From the NCBI GenBank assembly GCA_002691685.1, contig NZIQ01000086.1, forward strand, positions 7,666 to 71,665: DNA of 64,000 nucleotides. Reading direction: 5' to 3'. Under the pieces are notes generated by a model, which saw only the letters and a program-made list of their open reading frames with translations, made no database searches and had not been told where the DNA came from. A program made the translations under genes and the position numbers. This document shows, in pieces, positions 36,792-45,822 of the stretch. This stretch comes from Flavobacteriaceae bacterium (lineage in GTDB: Bacteria; Bacteroidota; Bacteroidia; Flavobacteriales; Flavobacteriaceae). The first letter of the stretch is position 1. Each line of letters begins with the position of its first letter.

Positions 36792-36892
36792 TTGATTCGG
36801 AATAATTAACTTTCAAATAATCGAAAATATTCAATTGAATTTTTAAATTCAAATTTTAATGCTGAACGACTTGAATTACTGACGAATAACAT

Positions 36893-36923
36893 TTTAATAC
36901 TCTACCCTTTTTCCTTATCTTTG
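36893..36923 (+). promoter_or_regulatory. Bacteroidota-type promoter before the small acetyltransferase gene
   Basis: TATCTTTG (36916-36923) matches TAnnTTTG exactly. TTTA sits 19 bases upstream where TTTG is expected, one mismatch. The -7 element ends 26 bases before the ATG at 36950. Confidence 0.6.
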
Positions 36924-36949
36924 AGGCCTCTAACTAACAAACACAGATC

Positions 36950-37246
36950 ATGGAATTACTAGAAATCACTGACAATGTTTTCTTGCGTCAATTCGAAATC
37001 AACATTGATGGTCATTTAATCAAAATGGAGTACGCTGCCCAAGAAAAGAAAATTTTTTTGACCAAATTAGTAATTCCTGAGGCCCTCGAAGAGGACACTC
37101 TAGCTGACGACTTTATTACCTCTGTTCTAAGGCACGTACAAGAAAAAAACTTAAGAGTGGTTCCAACAAGTCCTCAAGTCGCCAAGTTTTTAAGAAAAAA
37201 CCGAAATAAGTTTAAAGAGATTTTACCTGTGGGCATTAGAATCTAA
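36950..37246 (+). CDS. Small GNAT-like acetyltransferase (YjdJ type)
   Basis: A 98-residue protein fitting the short acetyltransferase-like family (Acetyltransf_CG, YjdJ), a GNAT fold reduced to its core. Family-like features are the N-terminal strand pair around FEINIDGHLIKMEYAAQEKKIFLTKLVIPEAL, and the helix-strand DDFITSVLRHVQEKNLRVVPTSPQVAKFLRKN, where the classic region binds CoA. The substrate is unknown. Its last 24 bases overlap the 3' end of mtaB. Confidence 0.75.
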   Translation: MELLEITDNVFLRQFEINIDGHLIKMEYAAQEKKIFLTKLVIPEALEEDTLADDFITSVLRHVQEKNLRVVPTSPQVAKFLRKNRNKFKEILPVGIRI

Positions 37247-38560
37247 GTTTTCTGCCGTTGTTCTCACATATCCTTCTTCATCGATATAATCTAATTTTAC
37301 CCAGCGAAGTTCGTTTGAATACTTTGGATTCCAAGGAAGCCTGACCTTAATGTAATTGTCTGTGAATCCTACCAAATATCCATCTTTGATTTCTTTTTCA
37401 AAAAGCACACTTCTCCTTGTGTCCAAATGTTTTTCGTAAAATATTCTTCTTTTTTTTGCAGATAAAATTCTGAGCATTTTTGATCTTTTTTTTCTAATGG
37501 CAAAGTCCACTCTTCCATCCATTAATGGGGCCTCAGTACCTGCTCGCTCAGAAAAGGTAAAAACGTGTAAATACGAGATGTCTAATTCTTGCAGGTACCT
37601 ATACGTTTTTTTGAATAGCTCCTCTGTCTCGCCAGGAAATCCGACAATTACATCCACACCAATACAAGCTTCAGGCATTAAATGTCTTATCTTTTGAATT
37701 CGTTCTGTATACAATTTTGTTAGATATCTACGCTTCATTTTCTTTAAAATTTCATCACTTCCGCTTTGAAGTGGTATGTGAAAATGAGGTACAAAAGATT
37801 CGCTTTTTGCTACAAATTCTATGATAGGATTATGCAATAAATTAGGTTCAATGGAGGAAATTCTATACCGAGTAATTTTAGGCAATTTATCAAGGGCTTC
37901 AACGAGCTCTAAAAAGGTGTGCTCATGTTTTTTGTTACCAAGCTCTCCTTTACCATAATCTCCAATATTCACTCCTGTCAAAACAATTTCACGAATATTT
38001 TTAACAGCGATTTCCTCTGCATTTTTAAGTACATTTTTTAAAGTATCACTCCTAGAAATACCTCGAGCCATTGGGATTGTGCAATACGTACATGGATAAT
38101 CACATCCGTCCTGCACTTTTAAAAATGCTCTAGTACGGTCTCCAATTGCATAGCTACCTTTATATTGATTCACTTCATCAATTTCACAAGAATGAATTTT
38201 TGTGAGCTCTTTGTCATTATCAAATAAATCTTCTATAAACTGTGTTAAATTAAATTTTTCACTGGCACCCAAAACTAAATCCACCCCTTCTACAGCAGCG
38301 AGTTCTTCAGGTTGAAGTTGGGCGTAACATCCCACGGCAATTATAAATGCATCGTTGTTCTGAGCATATGCCTTTTTGGCAATGGTTTTAAATTTTTTAT
38401 CTGCATTCTCCGTGACAGAGCAGGTATTTATCACATAAACATCAGCCTTAGATTCAAATGGAACTTTTTCGTAACCTTTTTCTTGAACACCTCTCGACAG
38501 TGTAGATGTCTCTGAGTAATTCAGCTTACAACCTAGGGTGTAAAAAGCTACTTTTTTCAT
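37223..38560 (-). CDS. mtaB: tRNA ms2t6A37 methylthiotransferase
   Basis: A radical-SAM methylthiotransferase that turns t6A37 into ms2t6A37. The N-terminal domain has three cluster Cys (LGCKLNYSE, INTCSVTE, VGCYAQ), the radical-SAM motif is CDYPCTYCTIP, and a TRAM-like tail follows (RRSVLFEKEIKDGYLVGFTDNYIKV). The pattern fits MtaB rather than MiaB. MKKVAFYTLGCKLNYSE at 38560 is the usual start; the track start at 38578 would overlap the upstream gene by 13 bases. It is five bases downstream of the GlmU-like gene. Confidence 0.95.
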   Translation of the reverse strand: MKKVAFYTLGCKLNYSETSTLSRGVQEKGYEKVPFESKADVYVINTCSVTENADKKFKTIAKKAYAQNNDAFIIAVGCYAQLQPEELAAVEGVDLVLGASEKFNLTQFIEDLFDNDKELTKIHSCEIDEVNQYKGSYAIGDRTRAFLKVQDGCDYPCTYCTIPMARGISRSDTLKNVLKNAEEIAVKNIREIVLTGVNIGDYGKGELGNKKHEHTFLELVEALDKLPKITRYRISSIEPNLLHNPIIEFVAKSESFVPHFHIPLQSGSDEILKKMKRRYLTKLYTERIQKIRHLMPEACIGVDVIVGFPGETEELFKKTYRYLQELDISYLHVFTFSERAGTEAPLMDGRVDFAIRKKRSKMLRILSAKKRRIFYEKHLDTRRSVLFEKEIKDGYLVGFTDNYIKVRLPWNPKYSNELRWVKLDYIDEEGYVRTTAENLDSNAHR

Positions 38561-38565
38561 TTGTA

Positions 38566-39735
38566 TCACTTCTTCCATTTCTGTTCTAAGTTGTAAATTT
38601 TTTCAAACAAATGTTCATCTTCTTCTGAAAATTCCAAGCCACGCCTGTCCATAGCAATTCGAGCTACTTCAATGGCTTTTTTTAGTTTAAAGTCAGAGTA
38701 TCCTAAATTCCCGCCCCAACTAAAACTAGGGATAAAATTTCTCGGAAAGCCTGAACCATAAATATTACATGAAAATCCAATTACCGTACCTGTATTGAAC
38801 ATCGTATTAATTGCAGATTTACTATGATCGCCCATAATTAAACCTAAAAATTGTTCTTCTGTTTGGTCAAATCGTTCTGACTCATAATTCCAAAGTTTAA
38901 CTCTAGCATAGTTGTTTTTGAGATTTGAAGTATTTGTGTCTGCTCCCAAATTACACCACTCACCTATAACAGAATCACCTAAAAACCCATCATGCCCTTT
39001 GTTACTGTAGCCAAAAAACATGACGCTTTTAATTTCTCCACCTACTTTAGATTGAGGACCAAAGCAAGATGGGCCGTAGATTTTAGCACCCATCTTAACA
39101 GTAGAATCCTGTGCAATACCTATAGGACCTCTCAGCAATGAACCCTCCATTACCTGACTATTCTTTCCAATATAAATGGGACCCTGTTGGGTATTTAGAA
39201 CAGAAGCGTATACTTGTGCTCCTTCCTCTATAAAAACAGGATGATTTCCTATGATAATATTAGAAGGATGATACTTTTGACTTACTCTACTAGCAGTAAG
39301 TAATTCAAAATCAACATCAAAAGCAGCTCTTAGTTTTGAAAATAAATGCCAAGGTTTTGAAATTTGAATCAAGGATTCATCATAAATCACCGTTGTCAAC
39401 TCTTCAAAAGAAGTCAAGAAATCTTTGCTTCTATAAGCGATAATACAATCATCTTGCAGTAAGACTGTTTGGTCTGCCAAATTCAAGATTTGTTCAACCA
39501 AAGATTTATTCGGTAATATAGTGGCATTAACAACTAGTTTGTCTTTTGCCTCATTGGCAAATTCAAATTTATCAGATAGATAAGACTCTGTCCACACAAA
39601 AGTCTGTCGACCTGATATCTTTTCCCATTTTTCACGTATGGTGAGCATTCCAAATCTCAGCTCTGCAATAGGCTTATTAAAAGTCAAGGGCAAAAAGGCG
39701 CTGTGAAAATTAAAATCAGATAAGATGAGGGTCAT
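38566..39735 (-). CDS. GlmU-like sugar nucleotidyl/acetyltransferase
   Basis: A 389-residue protein with an N-terminal nucleotidyltransferase-like domain (LILSDFNFHSAFLPLTFNKPIAELRFGMLTIREKW), then a left-handed beta-helix of hexapeptide repeats (about 180-340). The repeats include IGKNSQVMEGSLLRGPIGI, VKMGAKIYGPSCFGPQSKVGG and IGEWCNLGADTNTSNLKNNY. This is the GlmU-family layout seen in Bacteroidota; the first domain lacks the classic LAAGxGTRM loop, so the nucleotidyltransferase reaction is uncertain. A role in UDP-GlcNAc supply or cell-surface sugar activation is inferred. mtaB follows by five bases. Confidence 0.82.
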   Translation of the reverse strand: MTLILSDFNFHSAFLPLTFNKPIAELRFGMLTIREKWEKISGRQTFVWTESYLSDKFEFANEAKDKLVVNATILPNKSLVEQILNLADQTVLLQDDCIIAYRSKDFLTSFEELTTVIYDESLIQISKPWHLFSKLRAAFDVDFELLTASRVSQKYHPSNIIIGNHPVFIEEGAQVYASVLNTQQGPIYIGKNSQVMEGSLLRGPIGIAQDSTVKMGAKIYGPSCFGPQSKVGGEIKSVMFFGYSNKGHDGFLGDSVIGEWCNLGADTNTSNLKNNYARVKLWNYESERFDQTEEQFLGLIMGDHSKSAINTMFNTGTVIGFSCNIYGSGFPRNFIPSFSWGGNLGYSDFKLKKAIEVARIAMDRRGLEFSEEDEHLFEKIYNLEQKWKK

Positions 39736-39761
39736 TTTCTTTTTTTGGCAAAAATAGCCAT

Positions 39762-39793
39762 AAAAAAAGCACCTTTCAAGAGGTGCTTTTTTT
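39762..39793. terminator. Bidirectional-looking intrinsic terminator
   Basis: AAAAAAAGCACCT, TTCAAG, AGGTGCTTTTTTT form a fully symmetric hairpin with A and T tracts on either side, able to act in both directions. It sits 18 bases past the rpmE2 stop on the minus strand and stops that transcript before the GlmU-like gene. Confidence 0.88.
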
Positions 39794-39810
39794 CTTTTAA
39801 TGTAAAAGGA

Positions 39811-40065
39811 TTATTCTTTTTTAAACTTTTTGTATTTGTTCTTGAACTTATCAATTCTTCCGGCTGTATCTACAAGTTTAGACTTACCTGTGTAGTAAGG
39901 ATGAGAAGTTCTAGAAATCTCTAACTTCACAAGAGGATACTCAACTCCTTCAATTTCAATGTTCTCTTTAGTGTCAACAGTTGACTTCGTTATAAACACA
40001 TCCTCGTTAGACATGTCTTTGAATGCCACTAATCTGTAGTTCGTTGGATGTATATCATTTTTCAT
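39811..40065 (-). CDS. rpmE2: 50S ribosomal protein bL31, type B
   Basis: An 84-residue bL31. MKNDIHPTNYRLVAFKDMSNEDVFITKST and SRTSHPYYTGKSKLVDTAGRIDKFKNKY are the type B (zinc-independent) signature; the CxxC of zinc-binding bL31 is absent. In many bacteria this paralogue is induced on zinc shortage, but in Bacteroidota it is often the only form. It has its own strong promoter and a hairpin terminator. No Zur-like palindrome was noticed. Confidence 0.97.
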   Translation of the reverse strand: MKNDIHPTNYRLVAFKDMSNEDVFITKSTVDTKENIEIEGVEYPLVKLEISRTSHPYYTGKSKLVDTAGRIDKFKNKYKKFKKE

Positions 40066-40088
40066 ACCCAGTCTTCTTTTAAGGTCTG

Positions 40089-40119
40089 CAAAGATAAATA
40101 TTTTTTAAACTAAAACAAG
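40089..40119 (-). promoter_or_regulatory. Bacteroidota-type promoter of rpmE2
   Basis: On the minus strand CTTG, exactly 19 bases and TATCTTTG match the -33/-7 consensus with a single mismatch outside the TTG core. The -7 element ends 23 bases before the rpmE2 ATG. Confidence 0.8.
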
Positions 40120-40165
40120 AGATATTATCCGTTGAAATTATTTTAATTTTACCAAAAACTTAATC

Positions 40166-40687
40166 ATGGATAATAAACAAACTACAACCGGTAAATTTGC
40201 ACTCACATTTGGACTATTATTAGGAATAGCTGCTTCAGCTTTTTCATTCATTCTATACACTATGGACCTTCATTATCAAGGAGGCACTTCCGTTGTTGTG
40301 GTTAGTACTTTACTCTCATTAGCATTCATTGTAATCGGTATGTATCAATTTAAAACCGCTAACGAAGGAATTATGAGTTTCGGACAAGCTCTAAAAGTTG
40401 GTGTAGGTATCGGTTTAATAAGTGCCGTTATAAGTATTGCTTTTAATTTGGTTCTCACAAATTTGATCGACCCCGAAACGTTAACAAAGTCAATGGAATT
40501 TCAACGACAAAATTTAATTGAAAATTCTGAGTTGACACTAGAGCAAATTGATATGCAAATGGAAATGATTCAAAAATTCTCAACACCAGCAATTCAGGCA
40601 GGAATAGGTCTTCTAGCCTCTGTTATTTTTAGCTTTTTGCTATCACTCATTCCAGCTGCTATTCTCAAACGAAATGAAGAAGAATAG
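40166..40687 (+). CDS. DUF4199 membrane protein
   Basis: A 173-residue protein with four hydrophobic segments (about 12-30, 38-58, 73-95 and 140-162) and a charged amphipathic stretch between the third and fourth (SMEFQRQNLIENSELTLEQIDMQMEMIQKF). This is the pattern of DUF4199, a Bacteroidota family of unknown role. It stands 29 bases before a polyprenyl-phosphate-type glycosyltransferase gene. I recall that neighbourhood from other flavobacteria, so the two may work together. Confidence 0.82.
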   Translation: MDNKQTTTGKFALTFGLLLGIAASAFSFILYTMDLHYQGGTSVVVVSTLLSLAFIVIGMYQFKTANEGIMSFGQALKVGVGIGLISAVISIAFNLVLTNLIDPETLTKSMEFQRQNLIENSELTLEQIDMQMEMIQKFSTPAIQAGIGLLASVIFSFLLSLIPAAILKRNEEE

Positions 40688-40716
40688 AAAAAATCTATTT
40701 TAGCTTAGAACAGAAC

Positions 40717-41685
40717 ATGAATGTATCTCTTGTAATTCCTTTATTAAACGAAGCAGAGTCCTTAAATGAATTACACGACTGGATTGTTTCTCAAATGATA
40801 AGCAATTCCTATACGTATGAATTGATTTTTATCGATGACGGTTCAACAGACGACTCATGGACAATCATTGAGTCAATATCTAAATCTAACAATTCAGTAA
40901 AAGCTATACGTTTTAAAAGAAACTATGGTAAATCTCAGGCGTTAAACGCAGGGTTTCAAATTGCTCAAGGTAATGTCATCGTCACTATGGATGCTGACCT
41001 ACAAGACAATCCAGAAGAAATTCCTATGCTCGTAAATATGATTGAAGAAGAGCATTATGATTTAGTCTCTGGTTGGAAAAAAAAGAGATACGATTCTTTT
41101 TTAACCAAAAATTTACCTTCAAAGTTATTTAATTGGGCTGCCCGAAAGACATCAGGAATTGAACTACACGATTTTAATTGCGGACTTAAGGCATATAAAA
41201 ATGAAGTGATTAAAGCGATTGACGTCTATGGGGAAATGCACAGATATATTCCAGTATTGGCAAAAAATGCAGGCTATGACAGAATTACAGAAAAAGTAGT
41301 TCAGCACCAAGCTCGAAAATACGGCTACACCAAATTTGGCATTGAACGATTCGTAAATGGCTTTTTAGATTTAATCACCATTTGGTTTGTCAGCAAGTTT
41401 TCCAAACAACCAATGCATTTTTTTGGCTCATTAGGCACTCTAGTATTTCTCATAGGGTTCTTGTTTGCACTTTATCTGGGAATAGATAAACTTTACGTTA
41501 ACACCTCAGGACGACTAATTACACAGCGGCCCGAATTTTATATTGCATTGGTCTCTATGATCATAGGTACGCAATTATTTTTAGCTGGTTTTATTTCAGA
41601 GATGATTAGCAGAAATAAATCAAATAAAAAACGTTACCACATACATTCTTTTTTAAATCTCAATCCGAAAAATGACATACATTGA
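40717..41685 (+). CDS. GT2 glycosyltransferase, polyprenyl-phosphate type
   Basis: A 322-residue enzyme with a GT-A domain (about 1-215) of the DPM1/GtrB/ArnC group: SLVIPLLNEAESLNELHDWI, FIDDGSTDDSW, MDADLQDNPEEIP with the metal-binding DAD, DFNCGLKAYK and MHRYIPVLA. Two C-terminal membrane helices follow (FFGSLGTLVFLIGFLFALYLG; FYIALVSMIIGTQLFLAGFI). It probably moves a sugar from a nucleotide donor to a lipid phosphate on the inner face of the membrane. The gene overlaps the mutase gene by 14 bases. Confidence 0.92.
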   Translation: MNVSLVIPLLNEAESLNELHDWIVSQMISNSYTYELIFIDDGSTDDSWTIIESISKSNNSVKAIRFKRNYGKSQALNAGFQIAQGNVIVTMDADLQDNPEEIPMLVNMIEEEHYDLVSGWKKKRYDSFLTKNLPSKLFNWAARKTSGIELHDFNCGLKAYKNEVIKAIDVYGEMHRYIPVLAKNAGYDRITEKVVQHQARKYGYTKFGIERFVNGFLDLITIWFVSKFSKQPMHFFGSLGTLVFLIGFLFALYLGIDKLYVNTSGRLITQRPEFYIALVSMIIGTQLFLAGFISEMISRNKSNKKRYHIHSFLNLNPKNDIH

Positions 41686-43387
41686 TAATGCCAAGCAGTG
41701 GCTAGGAAGCACATTTGACAAAGACACAAAAAACCAAATACAGCACCTGTTAGACACCAATCCCGAAGAGCTTGAAGACTTATTTTACAAGGATTTAGAG
41801 TTTGGAACCGGAGGAATGCGAGGTGTGATGGGTATTGGAACAAATCGAATCAACACCTACACCCTAGGAAGAAACACCCAAGGTATTTGCAATTACTTAC
41901 ACGCCAGTTCTATCGATGAAAAATCTTTATCTGTTGTAATAGCATATGATTGTAGACATCAAAGTGATACCCTTGCCCAATGCGTGGCAGAAGTATTTTC
42001 AGCTAATGATATACAGGTATATATTTTTAGTTCGCTCAGAACTACACCTGAATTATCGTTTGCCGTAAGACAATTAAAATGTGACATTGGCATTGTTTTA
42101 ACAGCTTCTCATAACCCACCCGAATACAACGGATATAAAGTCTATAACAACGAAGGTGGTCAAATCGTTCCTCCTCAAGATCAGGATATTATCAGTGCCA
42201 TTAATCAGGTTCATTTTAATGAAATTAATTTTAGTCCAAAACATGACTTAATTCAAAAAATAGACCAACGCATAGACGAAGCTTTTTTTGAAGCGGCTGT
42301 ACATGCAGGAAGTTTTAATGCCGAAGGTAAAAATGATTTAAGCATAGTCTTTACTCCTATCCATGGGACTTCTATTACAGCTATTCCACAGGTACTTCAA
42401 AAAGCGGGCTACCACAATGTCAACATAATTAAAGAACAGGCAGAGCCTAACGGAAATGGTGCATTTCCAACTGTAGTTTCTCCAAATCCAGAAGAAGCTG
42501 AAGCCCTCAACCTCGCACTGACAAAAGCTGATGAAATTAAAGCTGACATTGTTATAGGAACTGATCCAGATAGTGACAGACTTGGAATTGCAGTTAGAGA
42601 TGCAAATGATAAAATGATCTTGTTAAACGGAAACCAAACAATGGTCGTCATGACTCAATTTTTACTTGAAGAGGCCTTAAAAAAAGGCTTAAATGGAAAT
42701 GAGTTTATAGCCTCAACTATTGTTTCTACACCCATGATTCTAAACATTGCCAAAAAATTTAATCTAAATTGTAAAATTTCATTAACAGGTTTCAAATGGA
42801 TAGGAAAGATGATTACCGATTTTCCTGAATTAAAATTCATAGGTGGCGGTGAAGAGAGCTACGGTTATATGGTCGCAGATTTTGTAAGAGATAAGGATGC
42901 TGTCACCTCTACCCTATTAGCCTGTGAAATTGCGAGTCAATGTAAAGCCAATGGAAGTTCATTTTACAACTATCTAATTGATTGTTATGTGGAATACGGA
43001 TTATACCAAGAAAAACTTGTTTCCATAACTAAAAAAGGAAAAAAAGGCGCTGAAGAAATCGAACAAATGATGCTGAACTTCAAAAAAACACCACCTACTT
43101 CTATAGCCGGATCAAAGGTGAAGTTTTTCGAAGATTATGCCACTTCTGAAAAAACAAATCTATTTTCTGGAGAAAAAGCTGCCATAGCACTTCCCAAATC
43201 TAAAGTCTTTATCTTCGAAACAGAAGATGGAACAAGAGTAGCTGCTAGACCAAGTGGCACAGAACCAAAAATAAAGTTTTACATAAGTGCCAACACTTCT
43301 TTGAATAGTAAAGAAGAATACGCCGCGAGACAGGAAGAGCTTGAGAAAAAAATACAAAGAATTTTAACTGAGTTTAAATTGAACTAA
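41672..43387 (+). CDS. Phosphohexomutase (phosphoglucomutase/phosphomannomutase)
   Basis: A 571-residue alpha-D-phosphohexomutase interconverting hexose 1- and 6-phosphates. The active-site serine loop is TASHNPPEYNGYKVYNNEGGQI, the magnesium loop GTDPDSDRLGIAV, the sugar-binding loop GGGEESYGYM and the phosphate-binding loop RPSGTEPKIKFY. Its length and DKDAV segment fit the PgcA/PGM2-like long subgroup. It overlaps the glycosyltransferase gene by 14 bases and may supply sugar 1-phosphates for nucleotide-sugar donors. Confidence 0.95.
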   Translation: MTYIDNAKQWLGSTFDKDTKNQIQHLLDTNPEELEDLFYKDLEFGTGGMRGVMGIGTNRINTYTLGRNTQGICNYLHASSIDEKSLSVVIAYDCRHQSDTLAQCVAEVFSANDIQVYIFSSLRTTPELSFAVRQLKCDIGIVLTASHNPPEYNGYKVYNNEGGQIVPPQDQDIISAINQVHFNEINFSPKHDLIQKIDQRIDEAFFEAAVHAGSFNAEGKNDLSIVFTPIHGTSITAIPQVLQKAGYHNVNIIKEQAEPNGNGAFPTVVSPNPEEAEALNLALTKADEIKADIVIGTDPDSDRLGIAVRDANDKMILLNGNQTMVVMTQFLLEEALKKGLNGNEFIASTIVSTPMILNIAKKFNLNCKISLTGFKWIGKMITDFPELKFIGGGEESYGYMVADFVRDKDAVTSTLLACEIASQCKANGSSFYNYLIDCYVEYGLYQEKLVSITKKGKKGAEEIEQMMLNFKKTPPTSIAGSKVKFFEDYATSEKTNLFSGEKAAIALPKSKVFIFETEDGTRVAARPSGTEPKIKFYISANTSLNSKEEYAARQEELEKKIQRILTEFKLN

Positions 43388-43395
43388 ATTGGAGA

Positions 43396-45234
43396 GTGGA
43401 GCATAGTCTATCACATATTTTAAAATTTGGAATAAGGTATAAGAAAAACGCACTTTTAAATGTGCTTTTGAACATATTCTATGCCTTTTTCAACGTCCTT
43501 TCGATTTTAATTTTCATTCCGACTCTTGGTATTCTTTTTAATACAGAAGAAAAAATTTATTTAAAGCCCGATTTCAATTCTATTGGAGATTTAAAAACAT
43601 ATATCGAAGAAATGCTGAGTTTTTACCTTACCCAGTTAGAAACTCAAAATGGACCTGAGGCAGCCTTGCTGTTTATCGTATTGGCATCAGCGGTAATTTT
43701 CTTCTTTAAAAACCTCTTTAGGTACTTGGCACTTTACGTACTCTCTTTTTTGAGAACAGGAATGGTCAAAGACATTCAAGACGCCCTTTATATCAAATCA
43801 CTATCACTATCTCTTAACTATTTTAACAACAACAATAAAGGAGACTTAATTGCACGGATGACTTCTGATGTCAAAGAAGTTGAAGGTTCCATCATCAATA
43901 GCTTAGAAGCATTGGCAAGAGAACCTTTAACCATTGTTTTTGTGTTGATTTCCATGTTTGCCATTAGCACGCATTTAACCTTATTTGTCTTTGTGTTTTT
44001 ACCCATTACTGGTTTCATCATCTCAAGTGTGGGTAAGAGACTAAAAGCTACATCTTTAGAAGCGCAAAAAGAAACTGGAGTCTTTCTTTCTTTTTTAGAG
44101 CAAAGCCTTACTTCACTCAAAATCATTAAAGCCTTTAATGCGGACCCTGAATTCAGCACCACATTTAAAAGGTCAACAGCGCGATTTCGAAAACTTATGA
44201 ACTCTGTTCTACAGCGTAAAGGTTTGGCTGCACCAATGAGCGAGTTTTTAGGAGTTATGGTTGTGCTTACGGTACTTTGGTACGGTGGTAAGCTTGTTTT
44301 ACAAGGTGATGATGAGCTCAGTCCACAGGAATTTTTGGGTTATATCGGATTGTTTTACACCATTATCAACCCTGTAAAAAATATTACTACAATCAACTAC
44401 AACATCAAAAAAGGAAAAGCATCTGCAGAGCGAATTGTAGAAATACTCCGTGAAAAAAACAATATTGAAGATGGTCCAGAAAATAGCATTCCTGCTTTTA
44501 AATATCAAATTCAATTTAAAAAAGTACATTTCTCCTATGAGACAGATTTAGTTTTAAACGATCTGAGTTTTAACTTAAATAAAGGTGAAACCCTCGCATT
44601 AGTGGGACAATCAGGCGGAGGTAAATCAACTATAGGTCATTTACTTTGTCGATTCTACGACGTTAATTCTGGCGCTATTAGTCTAGATGGCGTGAATATT
44701 AAAGACTACACGAAAAGAGCACTTCGAGAACATATTGCAGTGGTCACCCAAGAACCGTTGTTATTTAATGATAGTGTCGCCAATAATATTGCACTAGGAC
44801 AAGCAGAAAACTATTCCAAAGAAGAAATTATTCAGGCGGCTAAAGTAGCCAATGCACATGAGTTCATTACCCAGCTCCCTATGCAGTACGAAACAAACAT
44901 TGGCGATACAGGAGGCAAACTCTCTGGAGGTCAAAAACAAAGATTGGCTATTGCCCGTGCAGTTTTGAAAAACGCCCCTATTTTACTCTTAGATGAGGCA
45001 ACCTCAGCATTAGATACAAATAGTGAAAAATTAGTGCAAGAAGCATTAAACAGACTGATGAAACAAAAAACAGCCATTGTAATTGCACATCGTTTATCTA
45101 CAATTACGAAGGCCGATCAAATAGCGGTCATTGATCAAGGAAAAATTGTTGAGCACGGGAATCACCAGCAGCTCATCTCAAAAAAAGGAGTTTATTATAA
45201 GCTCGTTGAACTGCAAAATATAGGTAATGTTTAA
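43396..45234 (+). CDS. MsbA-like ABC exporter (fused permease and ATPase)
   Basis: A 612-residue half-transporter with about six membrane helices (residues 17-330) and an ATPase domain: Walker A GQSGGGKST, Q-loop VTQEPLLF, signature LSGGQKQR, Walker B ILLLDEATSALD and H-loop IAHR. Such homodimers flip lipids, lipid-linked sugars or drugs outward; the glycosyltransferase and mutase upstream favour a lipid or glycolipid cargo, by inference. Start is a GTG at 43396, nine bases after the mutase stop. A sigma factor gene follows. Confidence 0.92.
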   Translation: MEHSLSHILKFGIRYKKNALLNVLLNIFYAFFNVLSILIFIPTLGILFNTEEKIYLKPDFNSIGDLKTYIEEMLSFYLTQLETQNGPEAALLFIVLASAVIFFFKNLFRYLALYVLSFLRTGMVKDIQDALYIKSLSLSLNYFNNNNKGDLIARMTSDVKEVEGSIINSLEALAREPLTIVFVLISMFAISTHLTLFVFVFLPITGFIISSVGKRLKATSLEAQKETGVFLSFLEQSLTSLKIIKAFNADPEFSTTFKRSTARFRKLMNSVLQRKGLAAPMSEFLGVMVVLTVLWYGGKLVLQGDDELSPQEFLGYIGLFYTIINPVKNITTINYNIKKGKASAERIVEILREKNNIEDGPENSIPAFKYQIQFKKVHFSYETDLVLNDLSFNLNKGETLALVGQSGGGKSTIGHLLCRFYDVNSGAISLDGVNIKDYTKRALREHIAVVTQEPLLFNDSVANNIALGQAENYSKEEIIQAAKVANAHEFITQLPMQYETNIGDTGGKLSGGQKQRLAIARAVLKNAPILLLDEATSALDTNSEKLVQEALNRLMKQKTAIVIAHRLSTITKADQIAVIDQGKIVEHGNHQQLISKKGVYYKLVELQNIGNV

Positions 45235-45267
45235 ACTTTTTTCAAATATCTTCGTCTTATATTAAAA

Positions 45268-45822
45268 TTGAAGATTTTGCAGGATGAGATAACATTAGTT
45301 CGTCAACTCAAAGAGAAAAAAACCAGAGATCAGGCCTTCCGTATTTTGCTAGACAAATACAAAGAACCTTTGTATTGGCATATCAGAAGAATTGTACTGA
45401 ATCACGATGATACTGATGATGTTCTTCAAAACACTTTCGTTAAAGTTTTCTTTAATATTGAGCAATTTCAAAACAAGAGTAAGTTGTATTCTTGGGTGTA
45501 TCGAATCGCCACAAATGAAAGTATAGATTTCATAAAAAAAAGAAGTCGAATAAGAGGTGTTTCAAACAAAGAATACATATCACACGTAGCAGAGAAACTT
45601 GTAGCTGACCCGTATTTTAACGAAGATGAGACTGCGTATAAATTACAAAATGCTATTGCTCAATTACCTGAAAAACAGCGAATTGTTTTTAATATGAGGT
45701 ATTACGATGAAATGAGTTATGCCGATATCGCTAAAATTTTAAACAGAAGTGAAGGAGCACTGAAAAGTTCATACCATCACGCTTACCATAAAATAAAAAA
45801 TTACTTTAATGAAGAAAATTAA
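45268..45822 (+). CDS. ECF-type RNA polymerase sigma factor
   Basis: A 184-residue sigma factor. Region 2 includes HDDTDDVLQNTFVKVFFNIEQF and SKLYSWVYRIATNESIDFIKKR; region 4 is LPEKQRIVFNMRYYDEMSYADIAKILNRSEGALKSSYHHAYHKIK. The start is a TTG at 45268, with a second TTG three codons on; no ATG is available before the conserved part. TATCTTCG (45247-45254), one mismatch from the -7 consensus, lies just upstream. It overlaps the putative anti-sigma gene by 14 bases, so translation of the two is coupled. Confidence 0.92.
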   Translation: MKILQDEITLVRQLKEKKTRDQAFRILLDKYKEPLYWHIRRIVLNHDDTDDVLQNTFVKVFFNIEQFQNKSKLYSWVYRIATNESIDFIKKRSRIRGVSNKEYISHVAEKLVADPYFNEDETAYKLQNAIAQLPEKQRIVFNMRYYDEMSYADIAKILNRSEGALKSSYHHAYHKIKNYFNEEN

